DNA from: Pseudomonas grimontii
Lineage (GTDB): Bacteria > Pseudomonadota > Gammaproteobacteria > Pseudomonadales > Pseudomonadaceae
Length of the DNA stretch: 64,000 bases
NCBI RefSeq assembly: GCF_007858185.1
Contig: NZ_VFES01000014.1
Span: 62,001 to 126,000 of the forward strand
Direction of reading: 5' to 3'
Each line of letters opens with the position of its first letter. The first letter of the stretch is position 1. Below are positions 49,986 through 61,068 of this stretch, one piece after another. Both the position numbers and the translations under genes were made by a program. Under the pieces are notes generated by a model. It was not told where the DNA came from, did not search any database, and worked only from the letters and a program-made list of their open reading frames with translations.

Positions 49986-52826
49986 ATGACGATCAACTTG
50001 AGCACCGCCAACGAATTCATCGCCCGCCACATCGGCCCGCGCCCGCAAGATGAGCAGCAAATGCTCGCCAGCCTGGGCTTCGATTCCCTGGAAGCCCTGA
50101 GCGCCAGCGTGATCCCGGAAAGCATCAAGGGCACCAGCGTGCTCGGCCTGGAAGACGGCCTGAGCGAAGCCGAGGCCCTGGCCAAGATCAAGGCCATTGC
50201 CAGCCAGAACCAACTGTTCAAGACCTACATCGGCCAGGGCTACTACAACTGCCATACGCCGTCGCCGATCCTGCGCAACCTGCTGGAAAACCCGGCCTGG
50301 TACACCGCCTACACCCCCTACCAGCCAGAGATTTCCCAAGGCCGCCTGGAAGCGCTGCTGAACTTCCAGACCCTGATCAGCGACCTCACCGGCCTGCCGA
50401 TCGCCAACGCTTCGCTGCTGGATGAAGCCACCGCCGCCGCCGAAGCCATGACCTTCTGCAAGCGCCTGAGCAAGAACAAGGGCAGCAACGCCTTCTTCGC
50501 CTCTATCCACAGCCACCCGCAAACCCTCGATGTACTGCGCACGCGTGCCGAGCCGCTGGGCATTGACGTGGTCGTGGGCGATGAACGCGAACTGACCGAC
50601 GTCAGCGCGTTTTTCGGCGCCCTGCTGCAATACCCGGCCAGCAACGGTGACGTGTTCGACTACCGCGCGCTGACCGAGCGCTTCCACGCCGCCAACGCCT
50701 TGGTGGCCGTGGCCGCCGACCTGCTGGCCCTGACCCTGCTGACCCCACCGGGTGAGTTCGGCGCCGACGTGGCCATCGGCAGCGCGCAACGCTTCGGCGT
50801 CCCGCTGGGCTTCGGTGGCCCGCACGCGGCGTACTTCTCCACCAAGGATGCGTTCAAGCGCGACATGCCGGGGCGTCTCGTCGGTGTGTCGGTAGACCGC
50901 TTCGGCAAGCCGGCCCTGCGCCTGGCCATGCAGACCCGCGAGCAACATATTCGCCGCGAGAAAGCCACCAGCAACATCTGCACCGCCCAAGTGCTGCTCG
51001 CCAACATCGCCAGCATGTACGCCGTGTACCACGGGCCCAAGGGCCTGACCCAGATCGCCAACCGCATTCATCACCTGACCGCGATCCTCGCCAAGGGCTT
51101 GACCGCACTGGGCCTCAAGGTCGAGCAGGAACACTTCTTCGACACCCTGACCCTGCACTCCGGCGCCGACACTGGCGCACTGCACGACAAGGCCCGCACC
51201 CAGCGCATCAACCTGCGCGTGGTGGATGCTGAGCGGGTTGGCCTGTCGGTCGACGAAACCACCACCCAAGCCGATATCGAAACCCTGTGGGCGCTCTTCG
51301 CTGCGGGCAAAGCCCTGCCGGACTTCAACACCGCCGTGGACAGCAACATGCCTGCCGCATTGCTGCGCCAGTCGCCGATCCTCAGCCACCCGGTGTTCAA
51401 CCGTTATCACTCCGAAACCGAGCTGATGCGCTACCTGCGCAAGCTGGCGGACAAAGACCTGGCCCTGGACCGCACCATGATCCCGCTGGGCTCATGCACC
51501 ATGAAGCTCAACGCCGCCAGCGAAATGATCCCAGTGACCTGGGCCGAATTCGGTGCCCTGCACCCGTTCGCCCCGGCCGAGCAAAGTAGCGGTTACCTGC
51601 AACTGACCTCCGAGCTGGAAGCCATGCTCTGCGCGGCCACCGGTTACGACGCTATCTCGCTGCAACCGAACGCCGGTTCCCAGGGTGAATACGCCGGCCT
51701 GTTGGCGATCCGTGCCTATCACCAGAGCCGTGGCGAAGAGCGTCGCGACATCTGCCTGATCCCGTCGTCGGCCCACGGTACCAACCCGGCGACCGCCAAC
51801 ATGGCCGGTATGCGCGTGGTCGTCACCGCCTGCGATGCCCGTGGCAACGTCGACATCGAAGACCTGCGCGCCAAGGCCATCGAGCACCGCGAACACCTCG
51901 CGGCACTGATGATCACCTACCCGTCCACCCACGGCGTGTTCGAAGAAGGCATCCGCGAAATCTGCGGCATCGTTCACGACAACGGCGGCCAGGTGTACAT
52001 CGACGGCGCCAACATGAACGCCATGGTCGGCCTCTGTGCCCCGGGCAAGTTCGGCGGCGACGTGTCCCACCTGAACCTGCACAAGACCTTCTGCATCCCC
52101 CACGGCGGTGGCGGCCCGGGCGTTGGCCCGATTGGCGTCAAGTCCCACCTCACGCCGTTCCTGCCCGGCCACGCGGCCATGGCGCGCAAGGAAGGCGCGG
52201 TGTGTGCGGCGCCGTTCGGCAGCGCGAGCATTTTGCCGATCACCTGGATGTACATCAGCATGATGGGCGGCGCCGGCCTCAAGCGCGCGTCGCAGTTGGC
52301 GATCCTGAATGCCAACTACATTTCCCGTCGCCTGGAAGAGCACTACCCCGTGCTCTACACCGGCAGCAACGGCCTGGTGGCGCACGAATGCATCCTGGAC
52401 CTGCGCCCGCTGAAGGACAGCAGCGGCATCAGCGTGGATGACGTGGCCAAGCGCCTGATCGACTTCGGCTTCCACGCACCGACCATGTCGTTCCCGGTGG
52501 CCGGCACGCTGATGATCGAGCCGACCGAAAGCGAATCCAAGGAAGAACTGGACCGCTTCTGCGACGCCATGATCGCCATCCGCGAAGAAATCCGCGCAGT
52601 GGAGAACGGCACCCTGGACAAGGACGACAACCCACTGAAAAACGCCCCGCATACTGCGGCGGAACTGGTGGGCGAATGGAGCCACCCTTACAGCCGCGAA
52701 CAAGCGGTATACCCGGTAGCGTCTCTGATCGAAGGCAAGTACTGGCCGCCGGTTGGCCGGGTCGACAACGTGTTTGGTGATCGCAACCTCGTATGCGCAT
52801 GCCCTTCAATCGAGAGCTACGCATAA
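49986..52826 (+). CDS. gcvP: Glycine dehydrogenase (decarboxylating), P protein
   Basis: A 946-residue PLP enzyme that decarboxylates glycine and loads the aminomethyl group on GcvH. N-terminal half: FIARHIGPRPQDEQQMLASL, YTPYQPEISQGRLEALLNFQ; C-terminal half: PNAGSQGEYAGLLAIRAYHQ and the PLP-lysine motif NLHKTFCIPHGGGGPG (about residue 695). This is the single-chain form. It is followed not by glyA but by a REPIN and sdaA. Confidence 0.96.
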   Translation: MTINLSTANEFIARHIGPRPQDEQQMLASLGFDSLEALSASVIPESIKGTSVLGLEDGLSEAEALAKIKAIASQNQLFKTYIGQGYYNCHTPSPILRNLLENPAWYTAYTPYQPEISQGRLEALLNFQTLISDLTGLPIANASLLDEATAAAEAMTFCKRLSKNKGSNAFFASIHSHPQTLDVLRTRAEPLGIDVVVGDERELTDVSAFFGALLQYPASNGDVFDYRALTERFHAANALVAVAADLLALTLLTPPGEFGADVAIGSAQRFGVPLGFGGPHAAYFSTKDAFKRDMPGRLVGVSVDRFGKPALRLAMQTREQHIRREKATSNICTAQVLLANIASMYAVYHGPKGLTQIANRIHHLTAILAKGLTALGLKVEQEHFFDTLTLHSGADTGALHDKARTQRINLRVVDAERVGLSVDETTTQADIETLWALFAAGKALPDFNTAVDSNMPAALLRQSPILSHPVFNRYHSETELMRYLRKLADKDLALDRTMIPLGSCTMKLNAASEMIPVTWAEFGALHPFAPAEQSSGYLQLTSELEAMLCAATGYDAISLQPNAGSQGEYAGLLAIRAYHQSRGEERRDICLIPSSAHGTNPATANMAGMRVVVTACDARGNVDIEDLRAKAIEHREHLAALMITYPSTHGVFEEGIREICGIVHDNGGQVYIDGANMNAMVGLCAPGKFGGDVSHLNLHKTFCIPHGGGGPGVGPIGVKSHLTPFLPGHAAMARKEGAVCAAPFGSASILPITWMYISMMGGAGLKRASQLAILNANYISRRLEEHYPVLYTGSNGLVAHECILDLRPLKDSSGISVDDVAKRLIDFGFHAPTMSFPVAGTLMIEPTESESKEELDRFCDAMIAIREEIRAVENGTLDKDDNPLKNAPHTAAELVGEWSHPYSREQAVYPVASLIEGKYWPPVGRVDNVFGDRNLVCACPSIESYA

Positions 52827-52846
52827 CCCGAGGCTGAACTCAATCA

Positions 52847-52941
52847 AATGTGGGAGGGGGCTTGCTCCCGATGACGGAGTGTCAGTTGATCAATCTGGTG
52901 ACAGACACACCGCTATCGGGGGCAAGCCCCCTCCCACATTT
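52847..52941. repeat. REPIN between gcvP and sdaA
   Basis: ATGTGGGAGGGGGCTTGCTC at the left and GGGGGCAAGCCCCCTCCCAC at the right with a spacer containing GATGACGG and CCGCTATC. It occupies the interval where other pseudomonads carry glyA. Confidence 0.9.
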
Positions 52942-52977
52942 TGACCCCATGAATAATAAGAAACCGGAGAACAACTC

Positions 52978-54354
<1,377 letters not shown>

Positions 54355-54393
54355 CGCCTAAAGGCGCGCCAGCACGTTTTTCAGGAGCTGAAT

Positions 54394-55518
<1,125 letters not shown>

Positions 55519-55539
55519 TTGACTGTTCCTATAAGTAAC

Positions 55540-55578
55540 GCGGTTGCGTTAACGTGCACTAATCTGTAACGCAACCGC
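55540..55578. terminator. 12-bp inverted repeat after gcvT
   Basis: GCGGTTGCGTTA and TAACGCAACCGC form perfect arms with a 15-base loop, beginning 22 bp after the gcvT stop. There is no U run, so it may be an RNA-stability element or a rho-linked end. Confidence 0.6.
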
Positions 55579-55608
55579 CATAAAACAGTGCAGCGACGAT
55601 AGTCATCG

Positions 55609-55628
55609 TTATAGGATTTAACCTATAA
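55609..55628. promoter_or_regulatory. 20-bp palindrome in the gcvT-csp interval
   Basis: TTATAGG-ATTTAA-CCTATAA is perfectly symmetric. It lies about 100 bp upstream of the csp promoter -10. Operator or hairpin is undecided. Confidence 0.45.
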
Positions 55629-55703
55629 CAAGTGACCTGTTCTATCGAATAAGCAAGCCTCCCATTATTCAGCGAAGTGCCATGTGGCCGAGTAAACGCT
55701 GGG

Positions 55704-55732
55704 CTTTTGGCGGGGCTTGTTTTTTCTATATT
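55704..55732 (+). promoter_or_regulatory. Candidate csp promoter with long leader
   Basis: CTTTTG, 17 bases, TATATT (55727-55732). The predicted start near 55740 gives a leader of about 168 nt, as expected for cold-shock mRNAs whose 5' UTR controls stability and translation. The ATG is preceded by AAGGA. Confidence 0.45.
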
Positions 55733-55907
55733 AGTTGGCGTAGAGTTTGCCCACTGTGTTTGCATGGGTCGCTTGGAACCTGGACCTGGGCAGTAGCCAA
55801 AGTTTGCTACAACCCGTTCGACGTCTCTTACTTTCCTGCAACCCAGCCCAGTACTCTTTCCTGTGAAAGGGGCTGTCATTAATTTTTAGCGTCAAGGAAA
55901 TAAGAAA

Positions 55908-56120
55908 ATGGCTGATCGTCAGAGCGGTACCGTCAAGTGGTTTAACGACGAGAAAGGGTTTGGTTTTATCACTCCAGAAAGCGGTCCGGATCTGTTCGTG
56001 CATTTCCGCGCTATTCAAGGCAACGGCTTCAAAAGCCTGAAGGAAGGCCAGAAGGTCACCTTCGTTGCAGTTCAAGGCCAGAAAGGCATGCAGGCTGACG
56101 AAGTACAAGCAGAAGGCTGA
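55908..56120 (+). CDS. Cold-shock/CapB-type nucleic acid-binding protein
   Basis: A 70-residue single CSD beta-barrel that binds single-stranded RNA/DNA. RNP1 is KGFGFI and RNP2 is LFVHF (about residues 30-34), with the aromatic patch intact (TVKWFNDEKGFGF). It belongs to the CspA/CapB group of Pseudomonas; which paralogue cannot be told by sequence alone. A long leader precedes it and a strong terminator follows, so it is monocistronic. Confidence 0.93.
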   Translation: MADRQSGTVKWFNDEKGFGFITPESGPDLFVHFRAIQGNGFKSLKEGQKVTFVAVQGQKGMQADEVQAEG

Positions 56121-56134
56121 TCCTTTCTGCAACA

Positions 56135-56167
56135 AAAAGCCCCTGACATGACATCAGGGGCTTTTTT
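56135..56167 (+). terminator. Rho-independent terminator of the csp gene
   Basis: AAAAGCCCCTGA/TCAGGGGCTTTTTT stem with a short loop and T run, beginning 15 bp after the stop. Confidence 0.95.
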
Positions 56168-56214
56168 ATGGGCGCTATTCCGTAAAATGGTTTTTTTCCT
56201 CAGAGAGCCCAGCC

Positions 56215-56703
56215 ATGCCCAAACCCTTGCTGAGTCCCCAAGGCGAGTTCCCCGCCGTTGGCCTGGGCCGTCGCCTGGCAGCGATGTTCTATGACTTCCT
56301 GTTGTGCACCGCGCTGCTGATCGTCACCGCGTTTATCTACAAGCTGGTGTGGATCGCGTTCGTGGGCGAAGCCAAGATGCGCACCCTCACCGAATCCGGC
56401 GCGCTGGACGGTGACCCGCTGCTGTCGACGATTCTGTTCTTTGTGCTGTTTGGTTTCTTTGCCAAGTTCTGGACCCATTCCGGGCAAACCCTGGGCATGC
56501 AGGTCTGGGGCGTACGCGTGCAAAACGCCGACGGCACGCGCATCAGCCTGTGGCAGGCGCTGTTGCGCTTTGTCGTGTCGATTGCGTCATGGTTGTGCGT
56601 GGGGCTGGGGTTTGTCTGGTCGTTGTTCGACAAGCAGAAACGCAGTTGGCATGACATCTACTCGGATACGCAGTTGGTGCGCATCCCGAAGCAAAAGAAA
56701 TAA
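56215..56703 (+). CDS. RDD family membrane protein
   Basis: A 162-residue inner-membrane protein with the RDD signature GLGRRLAAMFYDFLLC (Arg and Asp) at about 18-33 and three hydrophobic helices (about 25-48, 75-92, 120-140). The C-terminal SLFDKQKRSWHDIYSDTQLV is also typical. RDD proteins are of largely unknown function; some act in ion homeostasis. The gene stands alone between the csp terminator and a REPIN. Confidence 0.88.
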   Translation: MPKPLLSPQGEFPAVGLGRRLAAMFYDFLLCTALLIVTAFIYKLVWIAFVGEAKMRTLTESGALDGDPLLSTILFFVLFGFFAKFWTHSGQTLGMQVWGVRVQNADGTRISLWQALLRFVVSIASWLCVGLGFVWSLFDKQKRSWHDIYSDTQLVRIPKQKK

Positions 56704-56724
56704 TACCCTTCTTAATTGGAGATC

Positions 56725-56823
56725 AAAATGTGGGAGGGGGCTTGCCCCCGATAGCGGCTCTACATTCAATATTTCTATTGACTGACACACCGTCATCGGG
56801 GGCAAGCCCCCTCCCACATTTTT
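56725..56823. repeat. REPIN between the RDD gene and nadA
   Basis: AAAATGTGGGAGGGGGCTTG and GGCAAGCCCCCTCCCACATT are near-identical inverted copies with a spacer containing GATAGCGG and CCGTCATC. It separates two convergent genes. Confidence 0.92.
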
Positions 56824-56841
56824 AACCGAGCTCGCCTCGGT

Positions 56842-57900
56842 TCAGGCGTTACCCACCAGCTTCAGGCGCGCAGCCTGAGTGAAATCCAGCATGCGCTTGA
56901 GCGGCCGCACGGCGTGGGGAATCACCGACGGCTCGACGAATATCTCGTTACTGCCCTCACGCAGGCACTGCAGCGTGCGCTCCAGCGTATTCATCGCCAT
57001 CCACGGGCAGTGTGCGCAACTGCGGCACGCGGCGCCGTTGCCGGCGGTGGGCGCTTCGACGAAGACCTTGTCCGGGCACAGCTGCTGCATCTTGTAGAAG
57101 ATGCCGCGGTCGGTCGCCACGATGAAGGTCTTGTTCGGCAGACGCTGTGCCGCCGCAATCAACTGGCTGGTGGAACCCACCGCGTCGGCCAATTCGATCA
57201 CCGAGGTCGGCGATTCCGGGTGCACCAGGATCGCTGCGTCCGGGTACAGCGCCTTCATGTCTTCCAACTGCTTGGACTTGAACTCCTCGTGGACGATGCA
57301 CGCACCGTCCCACAGCAGCATGTCGGCACCGGTCTGGCGCTGGATGTAGGTCCCCAGGTGTTTGTCCGGACCCCAGATGATGGTCTCGCCGTTATCCATC
57401 AGGCTTTCGACGATTTCCAGCGCACAGCTGGAAGTCACCACCCAATCGGCGCGGGCTTTGACTGCCGCCGAGGTGTTGGCATACACCACCACGGTGCGCT
57501 CGGGATGCTGGTCGCAGAACGCCGAAAACTCATCCACCGGGCACCCCAGGTCCAGGGAGCACGTGGCTTCCAGGGTCGGCATGAGGATACGTTTTTCGGG
57601 GGTGAGGATTTTGGCGGTCTCGCCCATGAAACGTACACCGGCGACCAATACGGTCTTGGCCGGATGGGCTGCGCCGAAGCGGGCCATTTCCAGGGAGTCG
57701 GAGACACAGCCGCCGGTTTCTTCGGCCAGGGCCTGGATCACCGGATCGCAGTAGAAGTGGGCAACCAGCACCGCGTCCTGAGCCTTGAGCTCGGCGGCGA
57801 TGGCGGCACGCAGGCTTGCCTCTTCCTCGGCGCTGAGGGCCTTGGGCTGCTTGGCGTCGAGGTGGGCTTGAACCAGTAGGCGTTCGGAAATGTGCGTCAT
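56842..57900 (-). CDS. nadA: Quinolinate synthase NadA
   Basis: A 352-residue [4Fe-4S] enzyme that condenses iminoaspartate and dihydroxyacetone phosphate to quinolinate for NAD synthesis. The three repeats with Ser/Cys are visible: DAVLVAHFYCDPVIQALAEE, VVTSSCALEIVESLMDNG and GNGAACRSCAHCPWMAMN (cluster cysteine region). The ATG at 57900 (MTHISERLLVQAHLDA) gives normal length; longer starts are unsupported. Confidence 0.95.
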   Translation of the reverse strand: MTHISERLLVQAHLDAKQPKALSAEEEASLRAAIAAELKAQDAVLVAHFYCDPVIQALAEETGGCVSDSLEMARFGAAHPAKTVLVAGVRFMGETAKILTPEKRILMPTLEATCSLDLGCPVDEFSAFCDQHPERTVVVYANTSAAVKARADWVVTSSCALEIVESLMDNGETIIWGPDKHLGTYIQRQTGADMLLWDGACIVHEEFKSKQLEDMKALYPDAAILVHPESPTSVIELADAVGSTSQLIAAAQRLPNKTFIVATDRGIFYKMQQLCPDKVFVEAPTAGNGAACRSCAHCPWMAMNTLERTLQCLREGSNEIFVEPSVIPHAVRPLKRMLDFTQAARLKLVGNA

Positions 57901-58175
57901 GTTCGCAAGACCTGCAGGCGCAGTTGCGCGAAAGTCGAGTGTACCACCGGCTCTGGAGCCCTTCGGGCGCCGCCGGACGAAGTGATTGTGTTCATCAAGC
58001 ACGGGTGAAGCTGCGCAAGGCTACAGAATATCCAATGGTTTCAAAAGCCTAATCTGGCTTTGACGCGCTCGCCTGTCGGTTAAAAACCCGCAATGGCACT
58101 TGGAGTCTCCCCCACCTTTAGAAATCATCTCACGCAAATAGCCGTCAGCGGGCAGAGGTCATGCAGCGCGTTCGT

Positions 58176-58559
58176 TCAGGCCATTTTGGAAAGATGTTCA
58201 AACCGGCACTGGTACTGGGCGTCCTTGAGGCTGCTTTCGAACTGTTCAAGGCCGTCATAGACGTTTTGCAGTCCTTGGATCTGGTTTTTCAGCTCCAGCT
58301 TTTTATCCGCAATGGCCTGGCTGACCAAATCCCACGGCAGCTCCTTCCCCCGGTGATCCTGAAGGATCACTTGCATTTCCTTGAGCTTGAAGCCTAGTTG
58401 CTGAGCGCATTTGATGAACGTCAGCAGCTCAACGCTTTGCTGGCTATAGACCCGATACGTCCCTTCGCGCACGGGCGGCGGCAGCAAACCAATGTCTTCA
58501 TAGTGGCGGATAGTCTTGACGGTGGTGCCCGACAGCTGGGCTGCTTTGCCGATATACAT
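58176..58559 (-). CDS. MerR-family transcriptional regulator
   Basis: 127 residues: an N-terminal MerR winged helix (MYIGKAAQLSGTTVKTIRHY, then EDIGLLPPPVREGTYRVYS) and a coiled-coil dimerisation helix (KKLELKNQIQGLQNVYDGLE). No cluster of Cys for metal sensing is visible, apart from C48 and C119, so redox or ligand sensing is more likely. The ATG at 58559 has AAGGA upstream. It follows an NAD(P)H quinone reductase gene on the same strand whose promoter has the long spacer typical of MerR targets. Confidence 0.88.
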   Translation of the reverse strand: MYIGKAAQLSGTTVKTIRHYEDIGLLPPPVREGTYRVYSQQSVELLTFIKCAQQLGFKLKEMQVILQDHRGKELPWDLVSQAIADKKLELKNQIQGLQNVYDGLEQFESSLKDAQYQCRFEHLSKMA

Positions 58560-58679
58560 GAAAAGTCCTTTTTTGGCACAAGAGTGGGGAGAGCACTTTG
58601 GCGCGCGCATCTTCACATATGTCTGCGGAGTCGGAAACGCGAAGGTGTCAAAAGGCAATATATGGCAAGTAGGACGCCG

Positions 58680-58703
58680 GCATCGCCTGTTGCAAGGCGA
58701 TGC
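58680..58703. terminator. Hairpin between quinone reductase and merR genes
   Basis: Perfect arms GCATCGCC/GGCGATGC with an 8-base loop, 16 bp after the reductase stop (minus strand). No T run follows. Confidence 0.55.
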
Positions 58704-58718
58704 TGTGCAACGAATGTT

Positions 58719-59297
58719 TCAGCGGCCAGCGAGAGCCTGGGCTTGCTTGAGCCAAGCGTCACGCTGGGAGGCGTCGGAGCCGAGGACTGGCCCGAACGTG
58801 AGGGTCTTCAATGGTTTGATGCCGCAGAACTCCAGGGTGGTCTTGCGCACCTGGTGCAAGCCCGGCATGCGGTAGACCCACTTGTAGTACCACGGCGGGG
58901 TATCCATCGTGACCAGCAGGTGAGCCGTGCGCCCTTTCAAAAGCTTGTCGGGAAAGGCTTTGCCTTCGCGGTACTTGAAGGCAAAACCAGGCAGGAATAT
59001 CCGATCGAAAAAGCCTTTCATCAACGCTGGAATCCCGCCCCACCAGATCGGATAGACAAACGCCAGGTGTTCGGCCCACGTGATATCGGCCTGGGCCTTG
59101 AGCAGATCGGGCTCCAACGACTGAACCTGTTTGTAGCCAGCGTGCAGCACTGGATCAAAACTCAGTGCATCCAGGCGTAACAGACGCACGTCGTGCCCGG
59201 CACTGGTGGCCTCCTTCATATAGGTGTCGGTCAATGCCCCGCAGAAACTGTCGGTTGAAGGGTGCCCCAGAATCACCAGTACTCGCTTACTCATCAT
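58719..59297 (-). CDS. NAD(P)H-dependent quinone oxidoreductase (flavodoxin-2 fold)
   Basis: A 192-residue flavoprotein of the NQO1/MdaB/KefG group. FMN/FAD-binding words: VLVILGHPSTDSFCGALTD at the start and FVYPIWWGGIPALMKGFFDR (the conserved YPxWW) in the middle, followed by MDTPPWYYKWVYR. It probably reduces quinones by two electrons as protection against electrophiles or oxidative stress. The ATG at 59297 has AGGA 7 bases upstream. Regulated by a MerR-type promoter (59324-59355), with the regulator encoded downstream. Confidence 0.87.
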   Translation of the reverse strand: MMSKRVLVILGHPSTDSFCGALTDTYMKEATSAGHDVRLLRLDALSFDPVLHAGYKQVQSLEPDLLKAQADITWAEHLAFVYPIWWGGIPALMKGFFDRIFLPGFAFKYREGKAFPDKLLKGRTAHLLVTMDTPPWYYKWVYRMPGLHQVRKTTLEFCGIKPLKTLTFGPVLGSDASQRDAWLKQAQALAGR

Positions 59298-59323
59298 CAC
59301 TGCATCCTGAATGTAGGGCGCTC

Positions 59324-59355
59324 AGAATAGGGTGTGCCCGTAACAGGAGAGTCAA
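59324..59355 (-). promoter_or_regulatory. MerR-type promoter with 20-bp spacer
   Basis: On the minus strand TTGACT (59350-59355), 20 bases, TATTCT (59324-59329). The spacer carries the imperfect dyad CTCCTGTTACGGGCAC. An elongated 19-20 bp spacer with a central dyad is the hallmark of MerR-controlled promoters. It drives the quinone reductase and, by read-through, merR. Confidence 0.65.
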
Positions 59356-59423
59356 TAGGGAGGTTTGCCAAAAGCAGGTGTAGCCGGTGCATTGCGTACC
59401 GGTAGTAAGCGCCAAATCACAGG

Positions 59424-59466
59424 CAAAAAAAAACCCGGAAATCCTCACTTGCGTGGGCCTTCCGGA
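59424..59466 (-). terminator. Terminator downstream of tRNA-Lys
   Basis: On the minus strand CCGGAA/TTTCCGG arms with a 20-base loop are followed by nine T residues (the A run at 59424-59432). Confidence 0.75.
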
Positions 59467-59485
59467 TTTTCTAAACCGCCAAAAA

Positions 59486-59561
59486 TGGTGGGTCGTGTGG
59501 GATTCGAACCTACGACCAATTGGTTAAAAGCCAACTGCTCTACCAACTGAGCTAACGACCC
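59486..59561 (-). tRNA. tRNA-Lys (anticodon UUU)
   Basis: A 76-nt cloverleaf on the minus strand. The acceptor GGGTCGT pairs with ACGACCC; the D-arm has GCTCAGTTGGTAGAGC; the anticodon loop is CTTTTAA (anticodon TTT); the T-arm contains GGTTCGAATCC. The 3' CCA is encoded. It sits downstream of queC, as commonly in Pseudomonas. Confidence 0.97.
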
Positions 59562-59624
59562 GCTGTGTGGTGGCGCGTATAATACTGATTTCTAAGGATT
59601 ATTCAACACCTTATTTGAAATAAA

Positions 59625-60302
59625 TCAGAAATAACGCGTTGGGTCCGTAATTCCGGCCATTTGGAAGCCCTCCGCACGCAGTCGGCAGCTATCGCATTTC
59701 CCACAGGCACGGCCGTCATCGTCGGCCTGATAGCAGGAAACAGTCAGCGAGTAATCGACACCAAGTCCTACGCCAGCCTTCACGATATCGGCTTTGCTCA
59801 AGTTCTGCAGCGGTGCCTGAATACGAACCCCCTGCCCCTCTACACCCGCCTTGGTCGCCAGGTTGGCCATGCGCTCGAACGATTCGACGAACGCCGGGCG
59901 GCAGTCCGGGTAGCCGTTGTAATCCAGGGCATTAACCCCGATGAAGATGTCACGGGCATTCAGAACTTCCGCCCAGCCCAGGGCCAGTGACAGGAACACG
60001 GTGTTGCGTGCCGGTACGTAGGTGACCGGGATGCCTTGCGTAGGCGCCTCTGGTACGTCGATGGTGCTATCGGTCAAGGCCGAACCACCCATGCCGTCGA
60101 GGTTCAGGCCAATTACCTTGTGTTCAACCACCCCCAGGTCTCGGGCAACCCGGACGGCGGCCTCCAGTTCGGCACGGTGGCGCTGACCGTAGTCGAAGCT
60201 CATGGTGTAACAGCTGTAACCTTCAGCGCGTACCATGGCCACTAACGTTGCGGAATCGAGGCCGCCAGACAGCAGGATGACGGCGCGCTGTTGATCAGTC
60301 AT
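59625..60302 (-). CDS. queC: 7-cyano-7-deazaguanine synthase QueC
   Basis: A 225-residue ATP-dependent enzyme that turns 7-carboxy-7-deazaguanine into preQ0 for queuosine. PP-loop SGGLDSATLVAM at residues 12-23, SFDYGQRHRAELEAA, and the C-terminal zinc site CYQADDDGRACGKCDSC. It starts 1 bp after the queE stop (TGAG ATG), so the two are coupled. The ATG at 60302 is used; the longer reading enters queE. Confidence 0.96.
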   Translation of the reverse strand: MTDQQRAVILLSGGLDSATLVAMVRAEGYSCYTMSFDYGQRHRAELEAAVRVARDLGVVEHKVIGLNLDGMGGSALTDSTIDVPEAPTQGIPVTYVPARNTVFLSLALGWAEVLNARDIFIGVNALDYNGYPDCRPAFVESFERMANLATKAGVEGQGVRIQAPLQNLSKADIVKAGVGLGVDYSLTVSCYQADDDGRACGKCDSCRLRAEGFQMAGITDPTRYF

Positions 60303-60303
60303 C

Positions 60304-60951
60304 TCAGCGCCCTGGCTCGTCGTTCCACAGGTATTTATGCAGCTGCAATTGCAGGCGTACGGGCAGGTTATCGGCAACCACCCAGTCGGCCAGATCGCGC
60401 GCGTTCAGGTCATGGTGGCTGGGAGAGAACAATACCTCACCGGCACGGCGGTCAAGGCCGTACTGGATCAGCTTGGAGTTGGCCCAGTCGTAGTCCTCAC
60501 GGGAACAAATCACGAACTTGACCTGATCGTTGGGCGTCAGCAGCTCGATGTTCTCGTAGCGGTTGCGGTGCACTTCCTTGGAGCCCGGCGTCTTGAGGTC
60601 AACCACTCGACTCACACGCGGGTCTACCGCAGAAATATCCAGGGCGCCGCTGGTTTCCAGGGATACTTCGTAACCGGCGTCACACAGCTGTTTGAGCAAG
60701 GGTATGGCGTTAGGCTGGGCCAGGGGCTCGCCACCCGTCACACAGACGTAGCGCGGCCGGTAGCTGGCAACCTGCTCCAGGATGTCTTCGAGGGTGCGCA
60801 CGGTTCCGCCACTGAAGGCGTAGGCACTGTCACAGTATTGGCAACGCAAGGGGCAGCCGGTCAGGCGCACAAAAACAGTGGGCAGGCCAGCGGTTCGCGT
60901 TTCACCCTGTAACGAGTAAAAAACTTCGGTGATGCGTAATGTGTCTTGCAT
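60304..60951 (-). CDS. queE: 7-carboxy-7-deazaguanine synthase QueE (radical SAM)
   Basis: A 215-residue radical SAM enzyme that contracts 6-carboxy-tetrahydropterin to 7-carboxy-7-deazaguanine. The cluster motif is TGCPLRCQYCDS (three Cys in CX3CX2C spacing), preceded by SLQGETRTAGLPTVFVRL; GGEPLAQPNAIPLL contributes the SAM site. The ATG at 60951 (MQDTLRITEVFYS) gives the normal start. No preQ1 riboswitch hairpin was recognised in its 160-bp leader. Confidence 0.95.
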   Translation of the reverse strand: MQDTLRITEVFYSLQGETRTAGLPTVFVRLTGCPLRCQYCDSAYAFSGGTVRTLEDILEQVASYRPRYVCVTGGEPLAQPNAIPLLKQLCDAGYEVSLETSGALDISAVDPRVSRVVDLKTPGSKEVHRNRYENIELLTPNDQVKFVICSREDYDWANSKLIQYGLDRRAGEVLFSPSHHDLNARDLADWVVADNLPVRLQLQLHKYLWNDEPGR

Positions 60952-61068
60952 AGTCGCCACGGGCGTAACAGCTAAACAGGCTGTCCGCCTCCGTCAGGCA
61001 CTTCAAGGAACCCCGCCAACGCGTAGACCCCAGGAAGCGTGTGTCATAAAAGGGCGTGGATTCTAACG

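Noticed and set aside
49953..51410. 485-codon open frame antisense to gcvP
   Set aside because: Shadow of a certain gene; composition typical of the complementary strand of high-G+C codons.
55682..55882. 66-codon frame upstream of the csp gene
   Set aside because: Overlaps the csp promoter and leader, has no RBS and a Cys/Trp-rich random composition.
60952..61068. Possible preQ1 riboswitch before queE
   Set aside because: No pseudoknot-like short hairpin with an A-rich tail could be recognised; the leader is short and holds only the end of the cpoB unit.
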